From: Gemmatimonadota bacterium
GTDB taxonomy: Bacteria > 4572-55 > J002
Length of the DNA: 16,203 nucleotides
Reading direction: 5' to 3'
NCBI GenBank assembly: GCA_003697105.1
Contig: RFFQ01000028.1
Location: 1 to 16,203 of the forward strand
Shown: piece by piece, positions 7,678-16,180 of the stretch
How the letters are laid out: each line of letters begins with the position of its first letter
Position numbering within the stretch: position 1 is the stretch's first letter
Made by a program: the position numbers and the translations under genes
The notes under the pieces: model-generated
Database searches by the model: none
What the model was told of the DNA's origin: nothing
Seen by the model: only the letters and a program-made list of their open reading frames with translations

Positions 7678-8766
7678 ATGATGCCTGTAGATTTATTGCT
7701 GATCGGTGTGAAAGCCGCTATTTTTCTAGGTATTTGGTTGACCTTAGTTCCCGCCATGGTTCTGGTTGAACGGCGGTTAAGTGCGTTTATGCAAGACCGA
7801 TTAGGTCCGAATCGCGTGGGTCCTTTCGGGATTGTTCAGCCTATCGCGGATGCGCTGAAGTTCTTTTTTAAGGAAGATGTGATTCCACACCATGTAGATA
7901 AAGCGTTATATCTACTTGCTCCTGCCGCTATTTTGATCCCGTCGTTGGTTACGTTTTCCGTTATTCCGCTGACGGAACCTTTTGGTTTCTCTCTCTTCGG
8001 GCAGGACATCCACTTTAAGTTTCAGATTGCGGATGTCAGCATTGGGATTCTATTTGTGTTCGCGGTGGCATCGTTGGGTGTTTACGGGATTGTGTTAGGC
8101 GGTTGGGCATCCAACAATAAATATTCGTTATTGGGTGGCTTACGGTCTTCGGCGCAGATGATCAGCTATGAAATTGCGATGGGTTTGGCGGCACTGAGTG
8201 TGCTGATGATGGCAGGGTCCCTAAGTATCTTTGATATTATTCAAATGCAGATTTTTAATGGTGAAACGGGTAAATTGTTCGGTGTATTGCCAGTTTCCGG
8301 GTGGTTAATCTTTCACCAACCGTTAGCGGCGTTGATTTTTATCATTGCGGTTTTTGCGGAGACCAATCGGTTACCCTTTGATCTGCCGGAAGCGGAGCAA
8401 GAACTCGTTGGAGGGTATCACACCGAATATGGCTCCATGAAATTTGCCGCCTTTTTCATGGCGGAATACTGCAACATGGTGACCGGATCGGCACTTATTA
8501 TCGCCCTCTTCTTGGGAGGCTGGTCCACGCTTTTCTTTGACCCGTGGGTTGCTGGCTTACCGGTTTTCTTCAAGATTTTTGTGCAGTTTAGTGTGTTTAT
8601 GACCAAGTTGATCGTCGTCCTCTTTTTCTTTGTGGTGGTTCGGTGGACCCTACCCCGTTTCCGGTATGACCAACTTATGAACTTGGGATGGAAAGTTTTC
8701 TTTGAACTTGCCCTTTTAAATGTGGTAATTACTGCCGTTGTTATTGGTTTCATGTCTGTGAGTTGA
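7678..8766 (+). CDS. nuoH: NADH-quinone oxidoreductase subunit H
   Basis: NuoH is the membrane subunit that forms the floor of the quinone tunnel and links quinone reduction to the proton channels. The 362 residues are highly hydrophobic, with about eight predicted membrane helices. Family hallmarks are VERRLSAFMQDRLGPNRVGP (about 31-50), NKYSLLGGLRSSAQMISYE (146-164) and the acidic cytoplasmic loop ETNRLPFDLPEAEQELVGGY at about 229-248, followed by HTEYGSMKF. Two ATG codons are adjacent (7678 and 7681). Either could be used, and there is no distinct Shine-Dalgarno sequence in the 5-base gap after nuoG. Confidence 0.97.
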   Translation: MMPVDLLLIGVKAAIFLGIWLTLVPAMVLVERRLSAFMQDRLGPNRVGPFGIVQPIADALKFFFKEDVIPHHVDKALYLLAPAAILIPSLVTFSVIPLTEPFGFSLFGQDIHFKFQIADVSIGILFVFAVASLGVYGIVLGGWASNNKYSLLGGLRSSAQMISYEIAMGLAALSVLMMAGSLSIFDIIQMQIFNGETGKLFGVLPVSGWLIFHQPLAALIFIIAVFAETNRLPFDLPEAEQELVGGYHTEYGSMKFAAFFMAEYCNMVTGSALIIALFLGGWSTLFFDPWVAGLPVFFKIFVQFSVFMTKLIVVLFFFVVVRWTLPRFRYDQLMNLGWKVFFELALLNVVITAVVIGFMSVS

Positions 8767-8798
8767 GGCGGCTTTCAGCGAACAAAGGAGATTTTTGC

Positions 8799-9389
8799 AT
8801 GGCAACCTCGGTTAAAGTCCTCAAACGGCCGAAACTGAATCTATTGGAACAAACGTATCTACCGCAAGTTATGGCGGGGCTGGTGACCACTTTCAAACAT
8901 GTGCCGCAGGTGAAAGATACGGTCTCTTACCCGGAAGAAAAATGGATTCCACGGGATGGATACCGGGGATTGCACCGGTTGAACAAAGATGAAGACGGGC
9001 GGATCAAATGTGTTGCCTGTGAAATGTGTTCCTCTGCTTGTCCGGCACATTGTATTACCATTGAAGCGGAAGTTTCGCCGTGGGAAGACCGGGAAAAAAT
9101 CCCGAAACGATACGATATTGATTTGTTGCGCTGTATCTTTTGTGGTATGTGTGAGGAAGCTTGTCCGGAAGATGCGATTGAACTGACCGAAATTTATGAT
9201 TTTTGCGGTTACATCCGGGAAGATTTTATTGCGGATAAAGACACCTTATTACATATCTACGATTTAACAGCAGATGGAAATTATTACCGGGACCTCGAAC
9301 GGTCACAAAAGCTCTTTTTTACCGGTCATAAAGGGGCCGAAGATCGGGAAGTGAGTCCTGAATACACTCGAAATCTTTTGAAGTGGTAA
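8799..9389 (+). CDS. nuoI: NADH-quinone oxidoreductase subunit I (N6a/N6b ferredoxin subunit)
   Basis: NuoI is a ferredoxin-like peripheral subunit with two 4Fe-4S clusters, N6a and N6b, which bridge NuoG to NuoB. The protein has 196 residues. The two binding motifs are CVACEMCSSACP (71-82) and CIFCGMCEEACP (112-123). The ligands are C71, C74, C77 and C122 for one cluster and C81, C112, C115 and C118 for the other, in the usual crossed pattern. The start at 8799 is supported by a strong AAAGGAG at 8784-8790. A longer in-frame reading would overlap the nuoH stop and add an unconserved leader. The 32-base gap after nuoH is one of the widest within the operon. Confidence 0.97.
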   Translation: MATSVKVLKRPKLNLLEQTYLPQVMAGLVTTFKHVPQVKDTVSYPEEKWIPRDGYRGLHRLNKDEDGRIKCVACEMCSSACPAHCITIEAEVSPWEDREKIPKRYDIDLLRCIFCGMCEEACPEDAIELTEIYDFCGYIREDFIADKDTLLHIYDLTADGNYYRDLERSQKLFFTGHKGAEDREVSPEYTRNLLKW

Positions 9390-9394
9390 TTTTT

Positions 9395-9886
9395 ATGGAA
9401 TACGCTCTCTTTTTTGCGTTTTCTTTGGTCGCCATTGTGAGCGGTATTATGGTTATCACCCAAAAAAATGCCGTGTACAGTGGGTTGTATCTGTTACTGA
9501 CCTTTTTTTGTTTAGCGGCATTGTATATTTTGCTCCACGCGGAATTTGTGGCGGTCGTCCAAATTGCTGTCTATGCGGGAGCAATTATGGTGTTGTTCCT
9601 ATTTGTGATTATGTTGCTCAACCTTCGTTTTGAGTCCGATTCATTTGCGCCGCCCCTTCCCCGAATGATCGGTATTGGTGTCGGGCTGTTATTCGCCGTC
9701 CAGTTTGTATGGATTGGTCTCGGCGGGATGGGAGCTGCAGCGGAACGGAATATCCCAGAAGGTACAACCGCCGCCCTAGGGATGGAATTATTCACCAAAT
9801 ATATTGTTCCATTTGAAGCCGCTGGGGTGTTATTATTGGTGGCAATGTTGGGGGCGGTCTATTTGGCAAAACGTAAACATAATTAA
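9395..9886 (+). CDS. nuoJ: NADH-quinone oxidoreductase subunit J
   Basis: NuoJ is a membrane-arm subunit with about five helices. It lies between the quinone module and the pumping subunits, and in the family its third helix undergoes a conformational change during turnover. The protein has 163 residues. The conserved stretch [20 protein letters not shown] (49-68) covers that helix, including E50 and Y60. The ATG at 9395 is preferred over an in-frame GTG at 9383, which lies inside nuoI. No good Shine-Dalgarno sequence is seen, and the gap to nuoI is only 5 bases, so translation is probably coupled. Confidence 0.96.
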   Translation: MEYALFFAFSLVAIVSGIMVITQKNAVYSGLYLLLTFFCLAALYILLHAEFVAVVQIAVYAGAIMVLFLFVIMLLNLRFESDSFAPPLPRMIGIGVGLLFAVQFVWIGLGGMGAAAERNIPEGTTAALGMELFTKYIVPFEAAGVLLLVAMLGAVYLAKRKHN

Positions 9887-9900
9887 GGTGTAAACCGGTT

Positions 9901-10203
9901 ATGGTACCTGTCAGTTATTATCTGGTTGTTAGTGCAATTTTATTCATTATTGGAATGATCGGGGTTCTGACCCGTCGCAATGCGATTATCATTTTTATGT
10001 CAGTGGAATTGATGCTCAATGCCGTCAACCTCAGTTTTGTGGCGTTTTCTAATCTTTGGGGAAACCTCACGGGTCAAGTTTTTGTTTTTATGGTGATGAC
10101 CGTGGCGGCAGCAGAAGTCGGGGTTGGGTTGGCGTTGATTATTGCCATCTTTCGTATGAAAGAGACAACAGATATTAATCGTATGAATTTGATGAAGGGT
10201 TAG
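9901..10203 (+). CDS. nuoK: NADH-quinone oxidoreductase subunit K
   Basis: NuoK is a three-helix membrane subunit homologous to MrpC of antiporters. It has 100 residues, the usual size. The two membrane glutamates needed for proton translocation in E. coli are both present at the same positions, E36 in [11 protein letters not shown] and E72 in [16 protein letters not shown] (9885-9890) lies 10 bases before the ATG. The stop codon at 10201-10203 is followed closely by nuoL. Confidence 0.97.
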   Translation: MVPVSYYLVVSAILFIIGMIGVLTRRNAIIIFMSVELMLNAVNLSFVAFSNLWGNLTGQVFVFMVMTVAAAEVGVGLALIIAIFRMKETTDINRMNLMKG

Positions 10204-10242
10204 TTGGTAGACCTTAAAAACTCTGGTGTGGAATCGATATTT

Positions 10243-12219
10243 ATGATTAACCTTGTTTGGCTTGTGCCGTTGTTTCCCCTGATAGGTGTCTTCATTAATG
10301 GCTTTTGGGGACGGAAGTTACCACGCTCCGTGATTGGGGGATTGGCAAGTGCGATGGTGGGGTTGTCGTTTATTGTTGCCGTTTTGATTTTCTTTGATTT
10401 ATTACGGCAGATTCAGGCGGATCACCATCACTTTTACCATGAAGTTCATCTATTTACGTGGATTTCGGCAGGTGCTTTTGAGGCGAATATTGCCTTTCTG
10501 GTTGATCCCCTTTCCACGTTAATGATGCTGGTGGTCACGGGTGTTGGCTTCCTTATTCACGTGTACTCGATTGGGTATATGGATGATGAACCCAGTTTAG
10601 CCCGATATTTTACCTATCTCAATTTATTCACTTTCGCGATGTTGCTCTTGGTTTTGGGCAACAATTTCCTGCTCATGTTCGTCGGGTGGGAAGGTGTCGG
10701 GTTGTGCTCATATCTCCTTATTGGATTTTGGTTTGAAAAACAGAGCGCGAGTGACGCCGGTAAAAAAGCGTTTATTGTCAACCGGATCGGTGACTTTGCT
10801 TTTATTCTGGGTGTGATGCTCACCTTTTCAACCTTTGTCAATCTCGGTGACTTTGAAGGGAATGCCCTCAATTTTTATGATCTGTTTCAGTATGTGATTG
10901 AGCATCCTACCGCAATTCCAACTTGGACATTTAGTTTGATCTGTTTGTTGCTCTTTTTAGGAGCAACTGGAAAGTCGGCGCAGATACCTCTCTATGTATG
11001 GTTGCCGGATGCAATGGAGGGCCCCACACCGGTGAGTGCCCTCATTCATGCCGCCACAATGGTAACTGCCGGAATTTACATGGTAGCACGATGCCATGTG
11101 TTCTTCCTCAACGCACCCGATGTGTTGGCAGTGGTGGCAGTCATTGGGGTGGTCACCGCTATTTTTTCCGCTACGATTGCCCTTGTTCAAACCGATATTA
11201 AAAAAGTACTCGCGTATTCTACTGTTTCCCAGTTGGGTTACATGTTTTTAGGATGTGGTGTCGGTGCTTTTACGGCGGGTATCTTCCATGTGATGACCCA
11301 TGCCTTTTTCAAGGCGCTTCTGTTTATGGGCGCCGGAAGTGTGATCCATGCGCTACACCATGAACAGGATATCCGTAACATGGGCGGCTTGAAAGATTAC
11401 ATGCCGAAAACACGTTGGACATTTTTGATCGCCACGATTGCTATCGCGGGTATCCCACCACTTTCTGGCTTTTTCAGCAAAGATGAAATCCTGTGGTATG
11501 CGTTTAGTAGTGAATTTGGGCATTGGGGGTTATGGCTTATCGGGGCAATTGCCGCATTTATGACCTCTTTTTATATGTTTCGGCTCTATTTCCTCACGTT
11601 TCATGGGGAGTGCCGCGTGGATCATCATACCAAAGCCCATCTCCATGAATCCCCATCCGTAATGACCGTCCCCCTGATAATTTTAGCCTTTTTGGCGGCG
11701 GTAGGTGGTTTTGTGGGCATCCCCCACGTTTTTCATGTACCCAATTTGTTGCATGACTTCTTACATCCGGTTTTTGCCGAAGGTACCGAGCGGTTTATGC
11801 ATGAATCACACGGTGCGGCTTCAACCGAATTTTTGCTGATGGCAATCTCTGTGTTAATCGCGTTGGCGGGACTTTTTTTAGCCTGGAATTTCTACCTGAA
11901 AAACCCGAAATGGAAAGAAAAATACGAATCTGCACTCGATGGGCTTTATACCGTTGCTTACCGGACTCTCTGGAATAAATATTATGTTGATGAATTGTAC
12001 GATCTGGTGGTCGTCAAGCCGGTTCGCTGGACTTCAGAACGCGTGTTGTGGAAGTTTGGTGATGGTGTGGTTATTGAAGGCATTGTGAACGGCGTTGCAA
12101 AGGTTACTGTCTTCACGGGTCAGATGTTTCGTTTGGCACAAACCGGATACATTCAAAATTATGCGGTTTCCATTGTAATTGGATTAATCATTGTTTTTAG
12201 TTACTTTATGCTGAAATAG
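10243..12219 (+). CDS. nuoL: NADH-quinone oxidoreductase subunit L (antiporter-like proton pump)
   Basis: NuoL is the distal antiporter-like subunit. A long lateral helix at its C-terminus clamps the membrane arm. The protein has 658 residues, a little longer than E. coli NuoL. Key charges are present: E150 in VGWEGVGLCSYLLIGFW, D184 in NRIGDFAFILG, and K244 in ATGKSAQIPLYVWLPDA, with EGPTPVSALIHAATM following. The C-terminal quarter contains a hydrophilic helix-forming stretch and a final hydrophobic helix, as expected for the lateral arm. A histidine-rich loop (HHHFYHEVH, 61-69) lies after the second helix. The ATG at 10243 gives the standard MINLVWLVPLFPL start. An in-frame TTG at 10204 would add an unusual hydrophilic leader. 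Confidence 0.97.
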   Translation: MINLVWLVPLFPLIGVFINGFWGRKLPRSVIGGLASAMVGLSFIVAVLIFFDLLRQIQADHHHFYHEVHLFTWISAGAFEANIAFLVDPLSTLMMLVVTGVGFLIHVYSIGYMDDEPSLARYFTYLNLFTFAMLLLVLGNNFLLMFVGWEGVGLCSYLLIGFWFEKQSASDAGKKAFIVNRIGDFAFILGVMLTFSTFVNLGDFEGNALNFYDLFQYVIEHPTAIPTWTFSLICLLLFLGATGKSAQIPLYVWLPDAMEGPTPVSALIHAATMVTAGIYMVARCHVFFLNAPDVLAVVAVIGVVTAIFSATIALVQTDIKKVLAYSTVSQLGYMFLGCGVGAFTAGIFHVMTHAFFKALLFMGAGSVIHALHHEQDIRNMGGLKDYMPKTRWTFLIATIAIAGIPPLSGFFSKDEILWYAFSSEFGHWGLWLIGAIAAFMTSFYMFRLYFLTFHGECRVDHHTKAHLHESPSVMTVPLIILAFLAAVGGFVGIPHVFHVPNLLHDFLHPVFAEGTERFMHESHGAASTEFLLMAISVLIALAGLFLAWNFYLKNPKWKEKYESALDGLYTVAYRTLWNKYYVDELYDLVVVKPVRWTSERVLWKFGDGVVIEGIVNGVAKVTVFTGQMFRLAQTGYIQNYAVSIVIGLIIVFSYFMLK

Positions 12220-12225
12220 GCACAT

Positions 12226-13737
12226 ATGACTGGCTTACCGATCCTTACCATCATTACGTTTTTGCCACTTGTAGGGGCGTTGTTTCTTCTCATTTTGCCC
12301 TCTCATAAAGGGGATTTACTGCGGCAAGCGGCGCTTACCTTCGCAACCTTGACATTCCTGATTTCATTATCCCTCTTTTTTGGGTATGATGCCACAAATA
12401 CAGACATGCAATTCCGGGAATTTATCCCGTGGATTACTGCATTTGGTATCAATTATCATTTGGGGATTGATGGTATCAGTTTATTGCTGATCCTATTGAC
12501 TACCGTTACGATGCCCGTTGCGATTTTGTCCTCTTGGACGGCTATCACCGAGCGGATTAAAGCATACATGTTTGTGTTGCTATTGCTGGAAACCGCTATG
12601 ATTGGTGTGTTTGTTTCACTTGACCTGGTCTTGTTCTACTTTTTTTGGGAAGCCATGCTGATCCCGATGGCATTTTTAATCGGGATTTGGGGTGGTGAGA
12701 ATAAGATTTATGCCGCGTATAAATTCTTTTTATACACCATGGCGGGTTCCGTACTCATGCTCGTGGCGATCATCGCAATGGTTTATTATGGTTATACCCA
12801 ACTCGGCAAGGTCACGTTTGATGTTTTAGAACTGTATGCGCTGGATATTCCGGTCAATTGGCAACGGTGGTTGTTTTTAGGATTTTTCTTTGCGTTTGCG
12901 ATTAAAGTACCGATGTTCCCGTTCCATACGTGGCTCCCGGATGCCCACGTTCAGGCACCAACGGCTGGAAGTGTCATCCTAGCCGGTATCATGTTGAAAA
13001 TGGGGACTTACGGTTTTCTCCGTTTTAGTTTAGGTTTCTTTCCCGATGCGGCGGTTTCCGCCATTCCTTACATTGCGACCCTTTCCATTATCGGTATTAT
13101 CTATGGGGCACTGGTGGCAATGGTTCAGCCGGATTTGAAAAAATTGGTGGCGTATTCCAGTGTCAGCCATTTGGGTTTTGTCATGTTGGGGATGTTTGCT
13201 TTGAATGTCCAGGGAATCTCCGGCAGTGTAATGCAAATGCTCAATCATGGGGTGAGTACCGGGGCGTTGTTCCTGTTGGTGGGAATCATCTACGAACGCC
13301 GACATACCCGGATGATAAGTGAATTTGGGGGATTAACTAAACAAATTCCTATTTTTGCCGTGATTTTTATGATTGTTACCTTGTCATCTATTGGGTTACC
13401 CGGCTTAAACGGTTTCGTAGGGGAATTCTTGATTCTGGTTGGTGTTTTTCAAGAACATGCGGGATATGCCGCTTTTGCAGCCTCCGGGGTAATTTTATCG
13501 GCGGTGTATATGCTGTGGATGTTCCAACGGGTGATGTTTGGTAAGTTAGAGAACCCAGCCAATAAGCTTTTAAAAGATATAAATTTTAGGGAAATTATCG
13601 TCCTGACCCCTTTTATTATTTTGATTTTCTGGATGGGCATTTACCCCAAAACCTTTTTAGATAAAATGGAACCCTCCGTACAGAAAATAGTGGAACGGGT
13701 GGAGAGTCGAGTAGATTATTGGAGCCAAGCAAAATGA
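12226..13737 (+). CDS. nuoM: NADH-quinone oxidoreductase subunit M (antiporter-like proton pump)
   Basis: NuoM is the middle antiporter-like proton-pumping subunit. It has 503 residues with about fourteen hydrophobic helices. E142 in FFWEAMLIPMAFLIG corresponds to the essential E144 of E. coli, K227 in AFAIKVPMFPFHTWLPDAH to the helix-7 lysine, and K258 in GIMLKMGTYGF to the third channel lysine. The short C-terminal tail after the last helix is hydrophilic and ends at a TGA that overlaps the ATG of the following hydrolase gene (ATGA). nuoM is therefore directly coupled to a non-complex-I gene. Confidence 0.97.
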   Translation: MTGLPILTIITFLPLVGALFLLILPSHKGDLLRQAALTFATLTFLISLSLFFGYDATNTDMQFREFIPWITAFGINYHLGIDGISLLLILLTTVTMPVAILSSWTAITERIKAYMFVLLLLETAMIGVFVSLDLVLFYFFWEAMLIPMAFLIGIWGGENKIYAAYKFFLYTMAGSVLMLVAIIAMVYYGYTQLGKVTFDVLELYALDIPVNWQRWLFLGFFFAFAIKVPMFPFHTWLPDAHVQAPTAGSVILAGIMLKMGTYGFLRFSLGFFPDAAVSAIPYIATLSIIGIIYGALVAMVQPDLKKLVAYSSVSHLGFVMLGMFALNVQGISGSVMQMLNHGVSTGALFLLVGIIYERRHTRMISEFGGLTKQIPIFAVIFMIVTLSSIGLPGLNGFVGEFLILVGVFQEHAGYAAFAASGVILSAVYMLWMFQRVMFGKLENPANKLLKDINFREIIVLTPFIILIFWMGIYPKTFLDKMEPSVQKIVERVESRVDYWSQAK

Positions 13738-14528
13738 TTCGAGTCAGTGTAATTGTCGGATTGATATGGGCGATGGTTATGCCGGTGAGTGCCAAAATCG
13801 TGACAAAAGTGGTGGAATATCAACATGATGACCAGACCATGGAAGGTTTTTTAGCATATGATGATGCCATAGAAGGAAAACGTCCCGGCGTACTGATATG
13901 CCATCAGTGGAAAGGTCTGGGGGATTATGAACGAATGCGGGCAAAAATGTTGGCAGAAATGGGCTATGTGGCGTTTGCGGCGGATGTCTATGGGCAGGGT
14001 GTTCGCCCTTCCACCAATGAAGACGCCGGAAAAACCGCCTCCCAGTTTTACCAAAATCGACAATTATTGCGTGACCGCGCCAATCTGGGTTTGGAACAAC
14101 TTCGTCAAAATGAAAGGGTTGACCCGCAACAACTAGCGGCAATTGGGTACTGCTTTGGCGGTACAACGGTGTTAGAACTGGCGCGTAGTGGCGCTGAACT
14201 GAAAGGTGTGGTAAGCTTTCATGGTGGATTGTCAACGCCCCATCCAGAAGATGCAAAACAGATTCGGGCAAAAGTGCTGGTTCTCCACGGTGCAGATGAT
14301 CCCTATGTGCCTATGGAAGATGTCATCGCCTTTCAAAATGAAATGAAAGCGGCACATGTGGATTGGCAATTTATCGCGTATGGTGGTGCGGTGCATGCCT
14401 TCACAGATAAAAATGCCGGTGATGACCCCTCTCGAGGCGCCGCGTATAATAAAAAAGCAGACTTGCGATCATGGGAAGCCATGAAAATCTTTTTTAATGA
14501 AATTTTTAACAGCGAATCGCTAAAATAA
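13734..14528 (+). CDS. exported dienelactone hydrolase family protein
   Basis: This is an alpha/beta-hydrolase of 264 residues, somewhat longer than classical dienelactone hydrolases because of its N-terminal leader. Residues 1-20 form a signal peptide: a basic start (MIR), a hydrophobic core and a VSA cleavage site before K21. No lipobox cysteine is present, so the product is probably a soluble periplasmic or secreted enzyme. The catalytic triad is C140 in IGYCFGG, D189 in HGADDPYVP and H221 in GAVHAFTD, the Cys-Asp-His set of the family. The substrate is unknown; relatives hydrolyse lactones or esters. The ATG at 13734 overlaps the nuoM stop as ATGA and follows GGAG at 13721-13724. nuoN starts 33 bases after its stop, so the gene lies inside the nuo operon with no mobile-element marks or visible base-composition break. 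Its link to complex I is unexplained. Confidence 0.92.
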   Translation: MIRVSVIVGLIWAMVMPVSAKIVTKVVEYQHDDQTMEGFLAYDDAIEGKRPGVLICHQWKGLGDYERMRAKMLAEMGYVAFAADVYGQGVRPSTNEDAGKTASQFYQNRQLLRDRANLGLEQLRQNERVDPQQLAAIGYCFGGTTVLELARSGAELKGVVSFHGGLSTPHPEDAKQIRAKVLVLHGADDPYVPMEDVIAFQNEMKAAHVDWQFIAYGGAVHAFTDKNAGDDPSRGAAYNKKADLRSWEAMKIFFNEIFNSESLK

Positions 14529-14561
14529 TATCTTTGAAGCATTTCGACTATCGGAACGATA

Positions 14562-16004
14562 ATGGACAATACAGTATTTACGCTTCTTCCGTTGATGATT
14601 CTGGTTGGATTTAGCCTACTGGTGCTGGTTGCGGACATGATGTTGGCACGCGAACAGCGCCCTGCATTAGGTATTGTGGCGCTTATCGGGGTGATTGTAT
14701 CACTGATATCGTGTAGTTGGTTGTGGAACGCACCTCAAACGGCGTGGAGTGATATGATTGTCTCGGATCATTTTGCGCTGTTTTCTTATATCATTTTTTT
14801 AGTCTCTACCGGGTTAACGCTCTTGCTTTCTATGCGGTATCTCAGTGAGGAAGATATTCAATTTGGGGAGTACTATGCCTTGTTGCTTCTGGCAGCGACC
14901 GGCGCAATGCTGATGGCAAGTGGGTTGGACTTGATGACAATCTTCATCGGATTGGAAATTCTCTCAATTTCGGTCTATATCCTTGCCGGGTTTGCCCGCC
15001 GGAATGAGCGATCCCTGGAATCTGCTTTAAAGTATTTTTTACTCGGTGCCTTCGCCACCGGGTTTTTCCTATATGGCATTGCGATGGTGTATGGCGCTAC
15101 CGGTACAACAAACATCAAAGTTATCTCTCAGGTTGTATCTGAAGGAACCATTCGCTCCCAAAGTTTTCTCTGGATCGGGATCGCGCTTTTAGTGGCGGGC
15201 TTTGGATTTAAAGTGGCGTTGTTCCCTTTCCATGTGTGGACGCCCGATGTATATGAAGGCGCGCCCACTTCTGTGACCGCTTTTATGTCCACAGCGGTCA
15301 AAGCCGCCGGCTTTGCGGCATTCGGACGGGTGTTCCTCTCCGCGCTGCAACCAATGCATGCCGATTGGACTGGGATTCTTTGGATTTTAGCCGTTTTTAC
15401 CATGTTTTTTGGGAACATTACCGCCATTGCGCAACGCAGTGTCAAGCGCATGCTGGCTTATTCTAGTATTGCCCACGCAGGATATATGTTGATTGCGATT
15501 ATTGCCGGTGATGCTAATCTGAGTTCCGGGAGTTTATTATTTTATCTGTTGGGATATGCCTTTACCAATGTCGCCGCGTTTGGAATTGTTATTTATCTCA
15601 GCCGTAAAGGTGAAACCGAGTTTGATGGAAAAGATTATGCCGGTTTGGCAATCCGCCATCCATGGTTGGCATTTGTGATGGCGGTCTGTATGGTTTCTTT
15701 GGCGGGTATTCCTCCGACGGCAGGTTTTATGGGTAAATTCTATATCTTTTCCGCTGCCATCAAGGCTAAGTTTTACTGGCTCGCCGTCTTAGGGGTGATA
15801 AACAGCGTGATTTCTGTTTATTACTATTTGCGAGTCATCTTTGTGATGTATTTTGAAAAGCCCGCCGCTGATTACGTGCATGGAACACTATCTTTAGGAA
15901 TGAAAATTGTCCTGATTCTCTCTGTTATTGGTATTTTTCAACTGGGCACCGTTCCCGGTTCTGTAATGGCTTTACTACAAAATTCAATGATGGTGTTCCA
16001 ATAA
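14562..16004 (+). CDS. nuoN: NADH-quinone oxidoreductase subunit N (antiporter-like proton pump)
   Basis: NuoN is the antiporter-like subunit nearest the quinone module and the last complex I gene here. It has 480 residues with about fourteen hydrophobic helices. E132 in GLEILSISVYILAGF and K217 in GFKVALFPFHVWTPDVYEG match the E. coli E133 and K217 positions closely, and K157 in SALKYFLLGAFATG is the second lysine. The start gives a hydrophobic first helix. The upstream GGA at 14553-14555 is only a weak ribosome binding site. The hydrolase gene separates it from nuoM, whereas in most nuo operons nuoM and nuoN are adjacent. Confidence 0.97.
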   Translation: MDNTVFTLLPLMILVGFSLLVLVADMMLAREQRPALGIVALIGVIVSLISCSWLWNAPQTAWSDMIVSDHFALFSYIIFLVSTGLTLLLSMRYLSEEDIQFGEYYALLLLAATGAMLMASGLDLMTIFIGLEILSISVYILAGFARRNERSLESALKYFLLGAFATGFFLYGIAMVYGATGTTNIKVISQVVSEGTIRSQSFLWIGIALLVAGFGFKVALFPFHVWTPDVYEGAPTSVTAFMSTAVKAAGFAAFGRVFLSALQPMHADWTGILWILAVFTMFFGNITAIAQRSVKRMLAYSSIAHAGYMLIAIIAGDANLSSGSLLFYLLGYAFTNVAAFGIVIYLSRKGETEFDGKDYAGLAIRHPWLAFVMAVCMVSLAGIPPTAGFMGKFYIFSAAIKAKFYWLAVLGVINSVISVYYYLRVIFVMYFEKPAADYVHGTLSLGMKIVLILSVIGIFQLGTVPGSVMALLQNSMMVFQ

Positions 16005-16029
16005 ATCTCGATCCGCACTGCATTTATAT

Positions 16030-16070
16030 AAAAAAGCACCGGTTGTAAATATAACTGCCGGTGCTTTTTT
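16030..16070. terminator. strong, symmetrical rho-independent terminator after nuoN
   Basis: AAAAAAGCACCGG (16030-16042) is perfectly complementary to CCGGTGCTTTTTT (16058-16070), giving a 13-bp stem around a 15-base loop. The stem ends in an A-tract on one side and a T-tract on the other, so the hairpin can stop transcription in either direction. It lies 25 bases after the nuoN stop and marks the end of the operon. Confidence 0.92.
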
Positions 16071-16180
16071 GTTTGATGAGCAGAAGCAGGCATCTCTAAG
16101 TGCTTATCTGACTTTCCGTACCCCTGTTTTTAGAAATTGTATTTTTCGGAATGTGAGTTATCTTATCATTTCACCGTTTT
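16071..16180 (+). other. intergenic region after the operon
   Basis: No open reading frame or clear repeat is visible. A loose promoter-like arrangement exists (TTGTAT at 16137-16142 with TTATCT at 16158-16163, spacing 15), but it is too weak to call. The segment probably contains the promoter and leader of the gene that begins at the window edge. Confidence 0.3.

Noticed and set aside
8763-8798. Upstream start extending NuoI into nuoH
   Set aside because: It overlaps the nuoH stop and lacks a ribosome binding site, while AAAGGAG stands 8 bases before the ATG at 8799.
10204-10242. TTG start giving a 13-residue extension of NuoL
   Set aside because: The extension is hydrophilic and sits ahead of a normal NuoL start (MINLVWLVPLFPL).
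13777-14271. 164-codon open frame on the minus strand
   Set aside because: It lies entirely within the hydrolase gene, which has a full catalytic triad, a signal peptide and a proper start. The minus-strand product has no family resemblance and no ribosome binding site that I can see.
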